Origin: Desertifilum tharense IPPAS B-1220
GTDB lineage: Bacteria > Cyanobacteriota > Cyanobacteriia > Cyanobacteriales > Desertifilaceae
Reading direction: 5' to 3'
DNA length: 64,000 bases
Assembly (NCBI RefSeq): GCF_001746915.1
Contig: NZ_MJGC01000010.1
Coordinates: forward strand, 1-64,000
Under the pieces are notes generated by a model, which was given only the letters and a program-made list of their open reading frames with translations, ran no database searches and was not told the origin of the DNA. Both the position numbers and the translations under genes were made by a program. Shown here in pieces: positions 26,265 to 36,174 of the stretch. The number at the start of each line of letters is the position of its first letter. Within the stretch, counting starts at the first letter, position 1.

Positions 26265-28016
26265 ATGACTGAATTTTATCTAGTTTTGATTGAAACTTCT
26301 GGGAATCAAAATTTTATCTTTTCAACAAACCGCTTGCGGGAAAATATTGGTGCTTCAGAACTGACTTACCAAGCGGGGACTTATTGGGTAGTTCAAGCTG
26401 TCGCAACTCAAAATAAAGAGATACTCACTAAAGATTGGCGTAAACCCGAACAGTTCCGACAAATACTGAGAGATGATAATCCTCCACTTGAAAACTCTAA
26501 TCGAAAAGCAGAAATCATTGTAGCAGCGTCGGGTAAAGCATTAATTTTAGCTAAAGATAAATGTACAGCTAAAGCAATTATTTCTGAAGTCACGCGCAAG
26601 GCACTGATTGAAGCGCCTGGGTTAGATATTGCAGGAGTCTATGAAAGCTTTACTTGGAGCAAAGATAATTCTCACTCGCTCAGTCAGACAATTAAAAAAG
26701 TACATAAGAAATTTGAGAAAGTGCGATCGCGTCGTCCCTCTCCAGAAAACCGTTTTTTACGTTTACCAATTGTCGCCAGTTGTGCTGTTAGCGGTCTACC
26801 TGCTTCTCAAATCGATACACTGGGGAAAAAACAAAAGCTTATTTCTCAAGTAAGTTTTGTTAAGTGTGATATAGCAAGAAAGGCTCAAGAACGGCTAACA
26901 AACTTAGACAAACGCCTTCAAAAGCAAATCGACCAACTCCTTCGCGAGGAAGATTCTAAAGAGGAGAAACGCTCTTGGTTAGCAGTAGTTCATGCTGACG
27001 GGAATGGTCTAGGTCAAATCTTTCTCAATTTTGAAAAATATATTGGTACAGACAAAAGCCCTCGTAACTATATCAACAAATATCGAGAATTTTCTCTTTC
27101 TTTAGATGAATGTACCGAAGCCGCATTTAAAGCTGCTCTTGATGTATTTCCAGAAGAGGAAAATATAAAAAACAAGACAGCTGCACCGATTGTTCCTCTA
27201 ATTATTGGTGGAGATGATTTAACAGTGGTCTGCGATGGTCAATACGCGCTTGAATTTACAAAAGTTTTTCTACGAAAATTTGAAACTCAAACAAAAAACA
27301 AACAAGCTATCAAGGAAATTGCACAACAAGCTTTTAGTACAGACTATCTCTCTGCTTGTGCAGGTGTTGCGATCGTCAAGCGTCATTTCCCCTTCTCTAT
27401 TGCTTATGAATTGGCTGAAGATTTAATTAAATCGGCTAAAACTGTAAAGAAAAAAGTAACAAAGCAGGGAGATAAAAATACCCCGTTTCCTTGTTCAGCA
27501 ATCGATTTTCACATTCTTTATGATACCAGCAGCATAGACCTTAAGGATATTCGAGAAAAACTACAGCCTGAGAAATATACTAAGCTCTACAATCGCCCCT
27601 ATGTTGTTACATCACCAGAAACAGGAAAAATTGAAGCTAAACATTCTCCTGATAAGGAAGACATTGGTGGGGATTGGATAGAACCTCGGAAATGGGAAGT
27701 ATTAACCAAGTGGGTTAAATTCATTAATCGTGAATCAAAACCTTTGCCAAGTAGTCAAGCTCACGCCCTACGCACTGCTTTATTTCTAGGAAAAAAAGAG
27801 GCAGAATCTCAAGTTCAACTTATCCAAAATCGTTATGAGGAGTTTAAGATTTTTCTCAAAGATGTACCCCTATTCCGAGAAGAAAAATCTGAAGACGATA
27901 AGGAGCAAGTCAAAAATTATCAAATTACTTCATTTCTTGATGCTCTCGATGCAATGGAATTTCTAGAAAATAATCAAACGAATCAATCTTATAGCAAAGC
28001 TGAGGAGGCAGTATGA
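26265..28016 (+). CDS. cas10: Type III Cas10 with active cyclase motif and no HD nuclease domain
   Basis: The product has 583 residues. It opens with ETSGNQNFIFSTNRLRENIG followed by ASELTYQAG, the standard start of this Cas10/Cmr2 branch. Palm motifs are HADGNGLGQIF (from residue 243) and IIGGDDLTVV, with GGDD at 315-318, so cyclic oligoadenylate synthesis should be possible. No His-Asp nuclease domain precedes it, so single-stranded DNA cleavage by Cas10 is not expected. A second domain with SACAGVAIVKRHFPFSIAYE follows. The ribosome site of the next gene (GAGGAGG) lies in its 3' end and the stop overlaps the next start as ATGA. Base composition is A+T rich relative to flanking genes. Confidence 0.9.
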   Translation: MTEFYLVLIETSGNQNFIFSTNRLRENIGASELTYQAGTYWVVQAVATQNKEILTKDWRKPEQFRQILRDDNPPLENSNRKAEIIVAASGKALILAKDKCTAKAIISEVTRKALIEAPGLDIAGVYESFTWSKDNSHSLSQTIKKVHKKFEKVRSRRPSPENRFLRLPIVASCAVSGLPASQIDTLGKKQKLISQVSFVKCDIARKAQERLTNLDKRLQKQIDQLLREEDSKEEKRSWLAVVHADGNGLGQIFLNFEKYIGTDKSPRNYINKYREFSLSLDECTEAAFKAALDVFPEEENIKNKTAAPIVPLIIGGDDLTVVCDGQYALEFTKVFLRKFETQTKNKQAIKEIAQQAFSTDYLSACAGVAIVKRHFPFSIAYELAEDLIKSAKTVKKKVTKQGDKNTPFPCSAIDFHILYDTSSIDLKDIREKLQPEKYTKLYNRPYVVTSPETGKIEAKHSPDKEDIGGDWIEPRKWEVLTKWVKFINRESKPLPSSQAHALRTALFLGKKEAESQVQLIQNRYEEFKIFLKDVPLFREEKSEDDKEQVKNYQITSFLDALDAMEFLENNQTNQSYSKAEEAV

Positions 28017-30388
28017 GTTTAGTCGTTCCCCCAAGTTTTATAATTACAATTCATATGGCTAGCGATTGGCACGTTGGCTCTGGTACGGGTCGGGGTGAAA
28101 TTGATAGCGAAGTTCAACGCGATACAGATGGATTGCCTTATATTCCTGCCAAAACCTTAACAGGTATTTTACGTGATGGTTGTGAACAGGTTGCTCTTGC
28201 TCTTGACAATGGTGGTGAGCGAGGAAAATGGCACAATTGGGTTAACTTTTTGTTCGGCGATCAACCAACTCTTGCTCAAGACTCTATTGAGATAGAACCC
28301 TGTCCAGCAGTGCTTTCTATTCGATCGGCTTATTTATGTAAAGAATTGCAGAATGCCCTAAAAGCGCGACCTAAATTGAAAGATGCGATCGCTTTCATTA
28401 AGCCAGGTGTGACGATTGATTGTGAAACAGGTTCGGCCAAGCCAAATTTTCTCCGATTTGAAGAAGTTGTGAGGATGGATGCTGTTCTCACATCTAAAAA
28501 CTGTACTTTAGACTTTGATGGCTATCTTAACATTACAGACGAGCAGAAAAAGATGGCTTTTGCCCTACTGGTTGCGGGGACAAAGATGGTTGAGCGTTTA
28601 GGAGGTAAACGCCGCCGAGGAAATGGGACTTGCAAGATTACCCTTATTGATGATGCTAAAACAAATGAGTGGCTAGCATATCTCAAAGAAAATCACGATA
28701 AGGAAGTTGGCGATCTACCCCAATGGGAAAAGCCAAAATTACGCTCAGGCTCTCAGTCTCCTGAAGCTGATTCAACCTGGTTTACTGTTCCCCTAACCAT
28801 TACAACTCAATCACCGATTGTTTTGCCTAAACGGACTGTAGGTAACGTTGTTGAATGTCTTGACTATATTCCAGGTCGTTATCTTTTAGGTCACTTACAT
28901 AAAGTTTTTGGCGATCGCATAAATGTTGGTGAAGCGATCGCCCGTGGTAATTTGATTATTACCAATGCAACAATTGCGATTGATGGTACAGCAGGTCGTC
29001 CAACTCCTTTCTGTTTATTTGGCGAAAAATTGGAAGGTGGTTTAAGTAAAGGTCAAAAAGTTTATAATCGATTTCAAGAACCAGAACCAAAAGATGCTCA
29101 GGGCAAAGAAATTCAGACCAAAGGTGAGCGCAGTGGTTATGTAGGAAAATTTGATGGAGAGAAATTACCTGAATACAAAACTGTCAAGCGAGAGGTAAAC
29201 ACTCACAACACGATTGATGATGAATCTCAACGTCCATCTCCTGAAACAGGTGGTGCTGTATATAGCTATCAAGCTATTCCTGCTCAAACAGAATTAAAAG
29301 GGGCATTGCGATTACCTAAAAGCATTAAAGACTATTTGGATATAAACTCCCTAAATCGCGATATTCAAGCTGGTCAGTCTAAGAAAGATCAATACGGCTT
29401 AATCAACATTACAGCAGACCAACCAAAGTGTTTTGAAACACATAATCAAGCTCGTAGCGATAACCTACTTTATGTTTGGTTTTTATCAGATGTTTTGCTA
29501 CGAGATCATCGCCTGAATCCAACGACTGATCCAGATATTTTCAAGCAGGTGCTAGAGAGAGAGTTAGGTTTAGACGAAGGCTCTCTGAAAGTACGAGATA
29601 ACAACTCATTGTTATCACTGATGATGCGATCGCGCCGTACAGAATCCTGGCAAGTACGCTGGGGTTTGCCTCGTCCTTCAATGCTGGGTTGGCAAGCTGG
29701 AAGCTGTGTTGTTTATAAGGTTCAGGGAGAGATAAAAGCTGAAAAATTAGCTGAACTAGAAGCAAAGGGAATTGGCGATCGCCGTGCTGAAGGATATGGA
29801 CAAATCTGCTTTAACGATCCACTGCTTACTGAAAAACTATCTCATCTAAAACGAGAAGAGTCTGGAACTAGACCCGATCTGCCAGCATTGCAAGCTATCC
29901 CTGAACGCGATCCATCTTTTGACTATGCCCGCATCATTGAAACTGCTGCATGGCGCGAGGCAATTGAGAATAAAGCTTTGGCGATCGCATCAGACCCAAA
30001 AAAACGTGAAGAAATACTCGGTATCAAAATTGATAGAGATAAAAGCCATCCCTCCATGAGTCAGTTAGGGGGAATTCGCTCAAACTTGAGAAAACTTCAA
30101 TCGAATAGTGATATTCCCGCTATGAGGATTTGGATGGAGTCGCTAGAGGAGAAACGAGCAAAGAACTGGGAAAAAACGAATAATGGATTAGATAAAATTA
30201 AGCGCTTAGTGACAGACAGTAACCTAATTTGGCAATACCTCGCTCTCGATCTAGAAGGCTTAGTAATTACTTTAAATGGGGTCGAGCAACTCAAGGCACA
30301 ATTATGGGCTGAAGCTGTACGAACACTAGTTGATGCTATCATTCGCGCGCACAAGCGTGACTTTGAGAAGAAAGAGGAGGCTGCATAA
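28013..30388 (+). CDS. Large RAMP fusion, Cas7-Cas5-Cas11-like (III-Dv)
   Basis: The product has 791 residues. Residues about 1-220 are a Cas7/Csm3-like RAMP domain (HMASDWHVGSGTGRGEID, GLPYIPAKTLTGILRDGCEQ, MVERLGGKRRRGNGTCKI). The middle, about 250-620, has a second RAMP-type domain (YIPGRYLLGHLHKVFGDRI, WQVRWGLPRPSMLGWQAGSC, GIGDRRAEGYGQICFNDP), which fits Cas5. About 645-791 is an all-helical, charged segment resembling the small subunit Cas11. This order is the fused subunit described for the III-Dv effector of Synechocystis. It would seat the crRNA 5' end, contact the target and supply the small-subunit function. An acidic residue in the first loop may be the RNA-cleaving Asp. Assignment by architecture, not by alignment. 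Confidence 0.8.
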   Translation: MSLVVPPSFIITIHMASDWHVGSGTGRGEIDSEVQRDTDGLPYIPAKTLTGILRDGCEQVALALDNGGERGKWHNWVNFLFGDQPTLAQDSIEIEPCPAVLSIRSAYLCKELQNALKARPKLKDAIAFIKPGVTIDCETGSAKPNFLRFEEVVRMDAVLTSKNCTLDFDGYLNITDEQKKMAFALLVAGTKMVERLGGKRRRGNGTCKITLIDDAKTNEWLAYLKENHDKEVGDLPQWEKPKLRSGSQSPEADSTWFTVPLTITTQSPIVLPKRTVGNVVECLDYIPGRYLLGHLHKVFGDRINVGEAIARGNLIITNATIAIDGTAGRPTPFCLFGEKLEGGLSKGQKVYNRFQEPEPKDAQGKEIQTKGERSGYVGKFDGEKLPEYKTVKREVNTHNTIDDESQRPSPETGGAVYSYQAIPAQTELKGALRLPKSIKDYLDINSLNRDIQAGQSKKDQYGLINITADQPKCFETHNQARSDNLLYVWFLSDVLLRDHRLNPTTDPDIFKQVLERELGLDEGSLKVRDNNSLLSLMMRSRRTESWQVRWGLPRPSMLGWQAGSCVVYKVQGEIKAEKLAELEAKGIGDRRAEGYGQICFNDPLLTEKLSHLKREESGTRPDLPALQAIPERDPSFDYARIIETAAWREAIENKALAIASDPKKREEILGIKIDRDKSHPSMSQLGGIRSNLRKLQSNSDIPAMRIWMESLEEKRAKNWEKTNNGLDKIKRLVTDSNLIWQYLALDLEGLVITLNGVEQLKAQLWAEAVRTLVDAIIRAHKRDFEKKEEAA

Positions 30389-30390
30389 AT

Positions 30391-31965
30391 ATGGCACGAG
30401 CAATACAGACACGCTGGAAAATTAACGGAACGTTAAAAGCTGAAACTCCAATCTATATCGGAGGGATGGGAGGGAATGCAGATACCGATCTGGCGTTAGC
30501 TGTAAACGGTTGTGGCAATTACTATATTCCGGGTACAAGTCTTGCGGGAGCCTTACGCGGTTGGATGAGTAAACCATTTAGAGAAGCTGAACTTAAAGAA
30601 CCCAATCATTCAATTAATCATCTCTGGGGGTTTCAAGATGCAAATAGTAATGGTCATGCTAGCTTCATTGTGATTGAAGATGCTGAAATTAAGGGAAGCT
30701 CAAATATTGAAATTCGAGAAGGAGTAGGAATCGATCGCCACACTGGAGCCGCTGCTGACAAGGCTAAATATAGTCGTGCCATTCTTCCTAAAGGCGTTAC
30801 TTTCCCTCTAAGCATCACTCTAGATTGTCAACAAGATCAAACACCAGATGAACTCTGGAAACTCCTTCTATTTTTAGAAGATGGAAAAATCCGAATCGGT
30901 GGTGCTAAAACACGGGGTTTAGGAAAAGTAAAGCTCGAAGATGTAAAGATCGAGAAGCATATTCTTAACACTGCGAGCGGATTATTTGATTCACTGCTCA
31001 AACAAAATCTTCAACAAGACTGGCAGAAGATAAAAGCCGCTTTGGGTCAATATTATTCACCAGCAGAGTTAACCCTCACTATTGCTTGGCAGCCTAAAGA
31101 CCCTGTAATGGTCAAGACAGAAGGAGATGGAATTGCCATCGATATTTTACCTTTAGTCAGTCAAGTTGATACAGATGTTAAATTTGTGATTCCTGGTAGT
31201 TCAATTAAAGGGGTTTTGCGTACCCATGCTGAACGAATTGTACGAACAGTTATAGGGATTGATATTACACCCGATCGGGAAGGAAAGCCCAAATTTAACG
31301 AGCAAATCAAGCTTTATAAAGCAAACAAACCCATTGAATTAGTAGATGCGATCTTTGGGTCTGCGGAAAAGAGCAAAGACAACAATTCTGAAGGTAAAAT
31401 AGGTGCGCTTTACATTGACGATTGCCATGCAGCCATTCCAATGACAGTCGAAAATTGGTCAGCCGTTGAGAATGCAAGCAGTATGATGGTCAATAACTTC
31501 AGGCCTTTAGTTGAAGCAGCAATCGATAGAAGCGAAGATCCATATAAAGTTTTACAACCTGCGATGCACGTTGCGGTCGATCGCTGGACGGGGGGTGCAG
31601 CAGAAGGGATGCTTTACAGTGTTTTGGAACCCATCGGCGTGAGTTGGGAAACCATTGGATTATATCTCGACTTAGATCGGCTTCAGAAATACGATTCAAA
31701 CTTGATAAAACCTGCGATCGCACTTCTCCTTCTGGTTCTGCGTGACTTTGCCAATCGTAAAATCCCCATTGGCTACGGGACAAATCGTGGTATGGGAACG
31801 GTAGAAGTAACAGAAATAACAATGAATTGTAGCCCAATTAATGAGTTAGCTGGAATTGAAACAAAAACAGAAATTTCTTCTGATTTATCTAGTTTGGGTG
31901 ATTTACTAACCCCTCTAACCGAGGCTTGGCAGAACTGGATTACTCAACATCAGGAGGCGGCATAA
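30391..31965 (+). CDS. Double Cas7 (Cas7-2x, Csm3-like) RAMP protein
   Basis: The product has 524 residues with two Csm3/Cas7-like domains in tandem. Domain one (about 1-190) has ETPIYIGGMGGNADTDLALA, YIPGTSLAGALRGWM, HASFIVIEDAEI and GGAKTRGLGKVKLEDV. Domain two (about 225-510) has VDTDVKFVIPGSSIKGVLRT, GALYIDDCHAAIP, GAAEGMLYSVLEPIG and IPIGYGTNRGMGTVEV. The paired glycine-rich loops and the GTSLAG/GSSIKG helices are RAMP hallmarks. In III-Dv effectors this protein provides two backbone units that bind crRNA and cut target RNA. It starts two bases after the upstream stop, behind GAGGAGG, and its stop overlaps the csx19 start by one base. Confidence 0.87.
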   Translation: MARAIQTRWKINGTLKAETPIYIGGMGGNADTDLALAVNGCGNYYIPGTSLAGALRGWMSKPFREAELKEPNHSINHLWGFQDANSNGHASFIVIEDAEIKGSSNIEIREGVGIDRHTGAAADKAKYSRAILPKGVTFPLSITLDCQQDQTPDELWKLLLFLEDGKIRIGGAKTRGLGKVKLEDVKIEKHILNTASGLFDSLLKQNLQQDWQKIKAALGQYYSPAELTLTIAWQPKDPVMVKTEGDGIAIDILPLVSQVDTDVKFVIPGSSIKGVLRTHAERIVRTVIGIDITPDREGKPKFNEQIKLYKANKPIELVDAIFGSAEKSKDNNSEGKIGALYIDDCHAAIPMTVENWSAVENASSMMVNNFRPLVEAAIDRSEDPYKVLQPAMHVAVDRWTGGAAEGMLYSVLEPIGVSWETIGLYLDLDRLQKYDSNLIKPAIALLLLVLRDFANRKIPIGYGTNRGMGTVEVTEITMNCSPINELAGIETKTEISSDLSSLGDLLTPLTEAWQNWITQHQEAA

Positions 31966-32555
31966 TGCCAACGAGCAACTCTATTACAAAAGAAACAAAA
32001 CTATATAGCTATCATGCCAAAGAAATGAGATTGAATAACGCGATCGCGGATTGTCAAGAGCAGTTAAAAGAGGCGATCGGGTTACTCTATTCACCTCAGT
32101 CCTGTCAACTCGCAAGATTAATTGATGGTACGTTACATGATTCCTATAATCGTGCCATTCATCTGCCGAATCATGCCGATATTTTTGAAGCACGAATATT
32201 TAATGAATCTTGCGAGCTTCGCTGGCTCAATCGTATTAGTGGGACTGGAGATGCAGTATTGATATCTGAAGAAAAACAGACTATCAAAGACTTCTCAGCC
32301 CCAGAACCAATTTCTTGCGAATCCCTTAAACAGAAATATCTACTTTGGGGTGCAAAAGCCAAAAATTCAGCTAATTCTAACGACTGGCAACGATTAGCAG
32401 AAGCACGAATTGGGAAGCTAGATATTCCGCTCAATGAGGAATTGAAAGAGGGACAGCGAGTTTACCTGAAGACTTATGAATATCTTAAATCTATTGATGA
32501 GTATGGTAATTTTGCAGTAATTGAAGAGCGTTTAGCTAAGTTAGAGGTGTCATGA
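31965..32555 (+). CDS. csx19: Csx19 family protein (TIGR03984-like)
   Basis: The product has 196 residues from the ATG at 31965 (TAATG overlap with the previous stop, ribosome site CAGGAGG). An upstream start at 31926 inside the preceding gene is rejected. The sequence TKLYSYHAKEMRLNNAIADC, IFEARIFNESCELRWLNRIS and KTYEYLKSIDEYGNFAVIEE resembles the Csx19/TIGR03984 proteins found only with III-D-type loci of cyanobacteria and relatives. It is a structural subunit in the III-Dv effector; its detailed role is not clear. The next start overlaps its stop (ATGA). Confidence 0.75.
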   Translation: MPTSNSITKETKLYSYHAKEMRLNNAIADCQEQLKEAIGLLYSPQSCQLARLIDGTLHDSYNRAIHLPNHADIFEARIFNESCELRWLNRISGTGDAVLISEEKQTIKDFSAPEPISCESLKQKYLLWGAKAKNSANSNDWQRLAEARIGKLDIPLNEELKEGQRVYLKTYEYLKSIDEYGNFAVIEERLAKLEVS

Positions 32556-35035
32556 TGACGATTGAAAGCGGCAAACTAGTGTGTATCACAGAAGGCTCCA
32601 AGAAAAAGAAGCGTACAGCGATTAAGCTTGAATGTCAAAACCCTAAAAAGACAAAGACAGTCAGAGTTGAGGTGACAGATGGTTGGTTATCTGAAGCGTT
32701 GCAAAATAAGAAGAAGCAATCTCTGCAAGAACTAGATGGGATTACGGTTGAATTTGAGCGAAATGCCAACAATGACCCTTATAAAATATGGGAGCAAGGG
32801 CAAGAATGGGACAAAAAAGATGCTGAGATAGTTGCAACTGTAGAAGTTTCTGAACGAGTACGCCCCCAGGAATGGAGCAAAAATGTACAGAGCGATCGCT
32901 TCCACAACCCCTATAACTTTGTCCCTGCTTTGCCTCGTGACAGTGAAGCCGTTCAAAAGAGTGAATTGGGCGATCGCTGTCCTATTGGTCATGGGTCTTA
33001 TAAGGAGCATTATTGGTCAGGACGTATTTCAGTCAAACTAACAACTGTTACTCCTCTGCTTATCCCAGATGCCGCAGAGATGACAGAAAATAATGGACAC
33101 AAAACTTATCCAGTGCGTTTAGGTGCAGACGGTAAACCTTACCTACCACCGACCTCGATTAAAGGAATGCTGCGCTCGGCTTATGAAGCAGTAACAAACT
33201 CGCGGCTATCGGTTTTTGAAAAACATGATGCACGGTTAGCTTACCGGATGCCAGCAACAGAAGGAACAACTGCTAAACCAGCACGGATTGAACGGCGCGC
33301 TAATGGTCTGTATTTGAGAATTTTGGAAGAATCCAGTTGCGTAGGAGGAGCAGCAAAACTACCTCGGTATGATGAAAAAGGACGCGCTCCAGATAAAGGA
33401 GAACGAAATTCTGCATTGAAATACCCAGTTACGCAAGAACTGCCACAACATGGCGATCGCGTCCGAGTAAGACTCAACAAAGGTAAAGTGACTCATATCG
33501 AACTGTGGGAAGATGATTGTCCTCCAGGTGGGGATTGGAAACTGGGTTGGGTTTGTGTTACAGGAGCCAATATTGGCAACAAACAGAATGAGCGCGTTTT
33601 TATTCAGCATGACCGCGATCCTGCTGTAAAACTCACTCCAGATATTAGTGAACTCTGGGAGAATTTAATTGCCGACTATCAAAAGATTCATCAAAAAGAT
33701 TTAGAGGAGCGAGAGCGTAAAAATCAATCTCCTAGTAGTTATCTAGGTTACAAACCTGGAGAGACAGCTTGGTCGCGTCATATTTACGAGCAAAATCAGC
33801 GTAAACTAGACGAGGGCATACTGTGCTACGTTGAACTTGATGATGATTGCCCCAGCGATGTGATTGCCCTACAGCCTGTAACTATTTCTCGACGACTGTA
33901 TGCTAAAAAGCCAGCCGACTTACTGCCAGAAAGCTTGCATCCAGCAGTCGATATAGCTGAATTATCTCCCGCAGATCGTGTCTTTGGGTGGGTGAATCAG
34001 AAAAATCGTAAACCTAAACAAAAAACATCAAGTGCTAACGCTTATAAAGGGCAATTGCGAATTCACAGCGTTCAATGTCAAACACCTATTGAACAGGCTG
34101 TAATGACTTTTGGTAATCTCGGACTACCATTAGCCATTCTTGGAGAACCCAAACCTGCTCAAACTCGCTTTTATACGGCTGAGAATACAAATGGTAAGCC
34201 ACTTCAAGAAAAAGCCGAAAAGGAATACGGTTATAAAAGCCTAGAGCGGGGCTTACGTGGTCGTAAGGTGTATCCTCATCATGGTAAACTCCCTGATGAT
34301 TATTGGGATAACCCAACAGAAGATCGAACAGTTAGGGAAATCGATGGCCGATATCAAGTGTATCGCCGTTCAAGTGGAGAGAAAGAACGAGACTCGCAGA
34401 ATAAATCTATTATTGGTTGGGTTAGTCCAAAAACTGAATTTACGTTCGATATTGATGTAGTTAATCTATCAGATGTTGAACTAGGTGCATTATTCTGGCT
34501 ATTAGCGTTATCAGAAAATAATTATCATCGTTTAGGCGGTGGAAAGCCGTTAGGTTTTGGTAGCGTGCAGCTTAATGTTATAGACAGCGACTTACGTAGT
34601 GGAGAACATTGGAAACAGTTTTATCGGTCTCTAACAAAGCTTGAACCTGTTGGAATTGATAAGAACGAACTCATTGAAAAATACCAGAAAGTCACTGAAT
34701 CTGCTTATAGTTTTCCATTTGTGCAGATACCATTCATTGCCGCCTTCTGTCGCTGTATGAGAGGTTGGGAAGACAATTTACCTGTTCATTATCCCTGGAA
34801 TCCTAATACTAATGGTCAACCCGATCCAAAAGGGGAGAATTTTGAGTGGTTTAAGGAGAATGAGCAAGGCGATCGCTTAAGTTTACCAAGTTTAATAAGT
34901 GTTGATAGTTTACCTCTCATACCACGAAAATCAGAGTTATCAACTCCCACTATAGATGCTGCTCTGCAACGGTCAACACCTGCTGACCAAAAGCCATCTT
35001 CTACCAAGCCTCAACGACCACAAAATAAAAAATAA
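32552..35035 (+). CDS. Cas7-insertion RAMP protein (TIGR03986-like)
   Basis: The product has 827 residues. A Cas7-type core is split by a large insertion. The start of the core is ISVKLTTVTPLLIPDAAEMT with PTSIKGMLRSAYEAV (near 210), and the end is LGALFWLLALSENNYHRLGG followed by GKPLGFGSVQLNV (near 660). The N-terminal about 115 residues are a basic, beta-rich extension (KLVCITEGSKKKKRTAIKLE). The size and split match TIGR03986 RAMP proteins, called Cas7-insertion in III-Dv effectors, where it lies at the crRNA 3' end. The C-terminus is Pro/Ser/Lys rich. Translation is coupled to csx19 by a four-base overlap. Confidence 0.83.
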   Translation: MMTIESGKLVCITEGSKKKKRTAIKLECQNPKKTKTVRVEVTDGWLSEALQNKKKQSLQELDGITVEFERNANNDPYKIWEQGQEWDKKDAEIVATVEVSERVRPQEWSKNVQSDRFHNPYNFVPALPRDSEAVQKSELGDRCPIGHGSYKEHYWSGRISVKLTTVTPLLIPDAAEMTENNGHKTYPVRLGADGKPYLPPTSIKGMLRSAYEAVTNSRLSVFEKHDARLAYRMPATEGTTAKPARIERRANGLYLRILEESSCVGGAAKLPRYDEKGRAPDKGERNSALKYPVTQELPQHGDRVRVRLNKGKVTHIELWEDDCPPGGDWKLGWVCVTGANIGNKQNERVFIQHDRDPAVKLTPDISELWENLIADYQKIHQKDLEERERKNQSPSSYLGYKPGETAWSRHIYEQNQRKLDEGILCYVELDDDCPSDVIALQPVTISRRLYAKKPADLLPESLHPAVDIAELSPADRVFGWVNQKNRKPKQKTSSANAYKGQLRIHSVQCQTPIEQAVMTFGNLGLPLAILGEPKPAQTRFYTAENTNGKPLQEKAEKEYGYKSLERGLRGRKVYPHHGKLPDDYWDNPTEDRTVREIDGRYQVYRRSSGEKERDSQNKSIIGWVSPKTEFTFDIDVVNLSDVELGALFWLLALSENNYHRLGGGKPLGFGSVQLNVIDSDLRSGEHWKQFYRSLTKLEPVGIDKNELIEKYQKVTESAYSFPFVQIPFIAAFCRCMRGWEDNLPVHYPWNPNTNGQPDPKGENFEWFKENEQGDRLSLPSLISVDSLPLIPRKSELSTPTIDAALQRSTPADQKPSSTKPQRPQNKK

Positions 35036-35048
35036 AGACGCTAAAATC

Positions 35049-35993
35049 ATGCAAACCATCATCATGACTGTCGGAACTTCCCTACGTACTAATCCCGACC
35101 GCGAGTTACCTAATGACAAAAAACGTCCCTGGGTAAATAATAAGAATAAGTTTGAGGATCAACGCATTTTTGATGACCTAAACGAACCCTTAGCCTGGAT
35201 GCAAACCACCGAGTTAGAATTGATCAGCGCAGAAACTAACACATTTTGGCGGCTCGATCCTGCTCATGAAGATCGCGTTCTTCTCCTCCATTCTGCGACA
35301 CCTTCTGGTCAAGAATGTGCTGAGGTTCTGCAAGCCTACTTTCAAAATTACCTGGGACAGAAATACGTTGATATTGAACCTATCCCTAACATCAACTATG
35401 ATTTAGATGAAAGTGGCTCTGCTCTTGAACAGATGGCAAAACTACTGCGACAACGCATCCAACAAGCTCAAAACAATGGACTTGTTACTCTAGCTGCTAC
35501 AGGCGGATTTAAAGCTCAAACAATGGTAATGGGGCTGGTTGGTAATGCTCTGAGCGTTCCAGTCTGCTACATCCACGAAGCCTATAAAGCGCTTGTTTAT
35601 CTACCTTATATCAACACTAGCGGACAACCTGTTCCTGTCACTCGTCCTGCAAACTTACCTCCATCAGGTCGATCGCGAGATCAAGTTATTCAAGTTCAAG
35701 CAGATAAGCAAGGCCATCATCGTCCAAAAAGTTGGAAAAAGGTTGAAAAAATTCTGCAATCTCTGCCTTGGGTTGACTTAGTTCGTTTTGATGCTCAAGC
35801 CTTTTCTGCTCCTAAAAATGGTGTAAAAGGAGCGACAAGGGATCTTGATGATGGTCGAAAAGCGATCTGGTTACATCTGCATGAGAGCGATCAAAAGCAT
35901 ATTGCTGTTTTAATTGAAACCACTGGGCATACTCCCGAACATTTGAACGCGGCTGTCACTGAGCTACGCGAGAAATTGGGACAAATTTTCTAG
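35049..35993 (+). CDS. CARF-domain protein with unassigned C-terminal domain, putative cOA-activated effector
   Basis: The product has 314 residues from ATG 35049; an earlier start inside the preceding gene is rejected. Residues about 1-190 are CARF-like: TIIMTVGTSLR (strand and ligand loop), LLLHSATPSGQECAEVLQAY, LVTLAATGGFKAQTMVMGLV and VCYIHEAYKALVYLP, close to the CRISPR-linked APE2256/Csm6-type fold. A linker rich in Pro and Gly follows. Residues about 222-314 (HHRPKSWKKVEKILQSLPWV, GATRDLDDGRKAIWLHLHES, TGHTPEHLNAAVTELREKLG) form a separate alpha/beta domain that I cannot place. It lacks the R-x4-6-H of HEPN nucleases and is a weak match to RelE folds at best. It is last in the effector operon, where ancillary nucleases usually lie. 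Confidence 0.78.
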   Translation: MQTIIMTVGTSLRTNPDRELPNDKKRPWVNNKNKFEDQRIFDDLNEPLAWMQTTELELISAETNTFWRLDPAHEDRVLLLHSATPSGQECAEVLQAYFQNYLGQKYVDIEPIPNINYDLDESGSALEQMAKLLRQRIQQAQNNGLVTLAATGGFKAQTMVMGLVGNALSVPVCYIHEAYKALVYLPYINTSGQPVPVTRPANLPPSGRSRDQVIQVQADKQGHHRPKSWKKVEKILQSLPWVDLVRFDAQAFSAPKNGVKGATRDLDDGRKAIWLHLHESDQKHIAVLIETTGHTPEHLNAAVTELREKLGQIF

Positions 35994-36174
35994 CTACTTT
36001 CAGTTGCGATCGCGCCTTCTCTCCCCCCTGCTCCGTCTGTCCTCAGCAAGCATCTATTCAGCTCTGAGGATTGGGAATTCTTTATTAAGATTGTTCACGT
36101 TTGCAAGGCATCTGCCAGAGTCCTAGGACAAACTAAGAGAAAATACTGAGATTGTACAATTCTGGGGGCGGATT

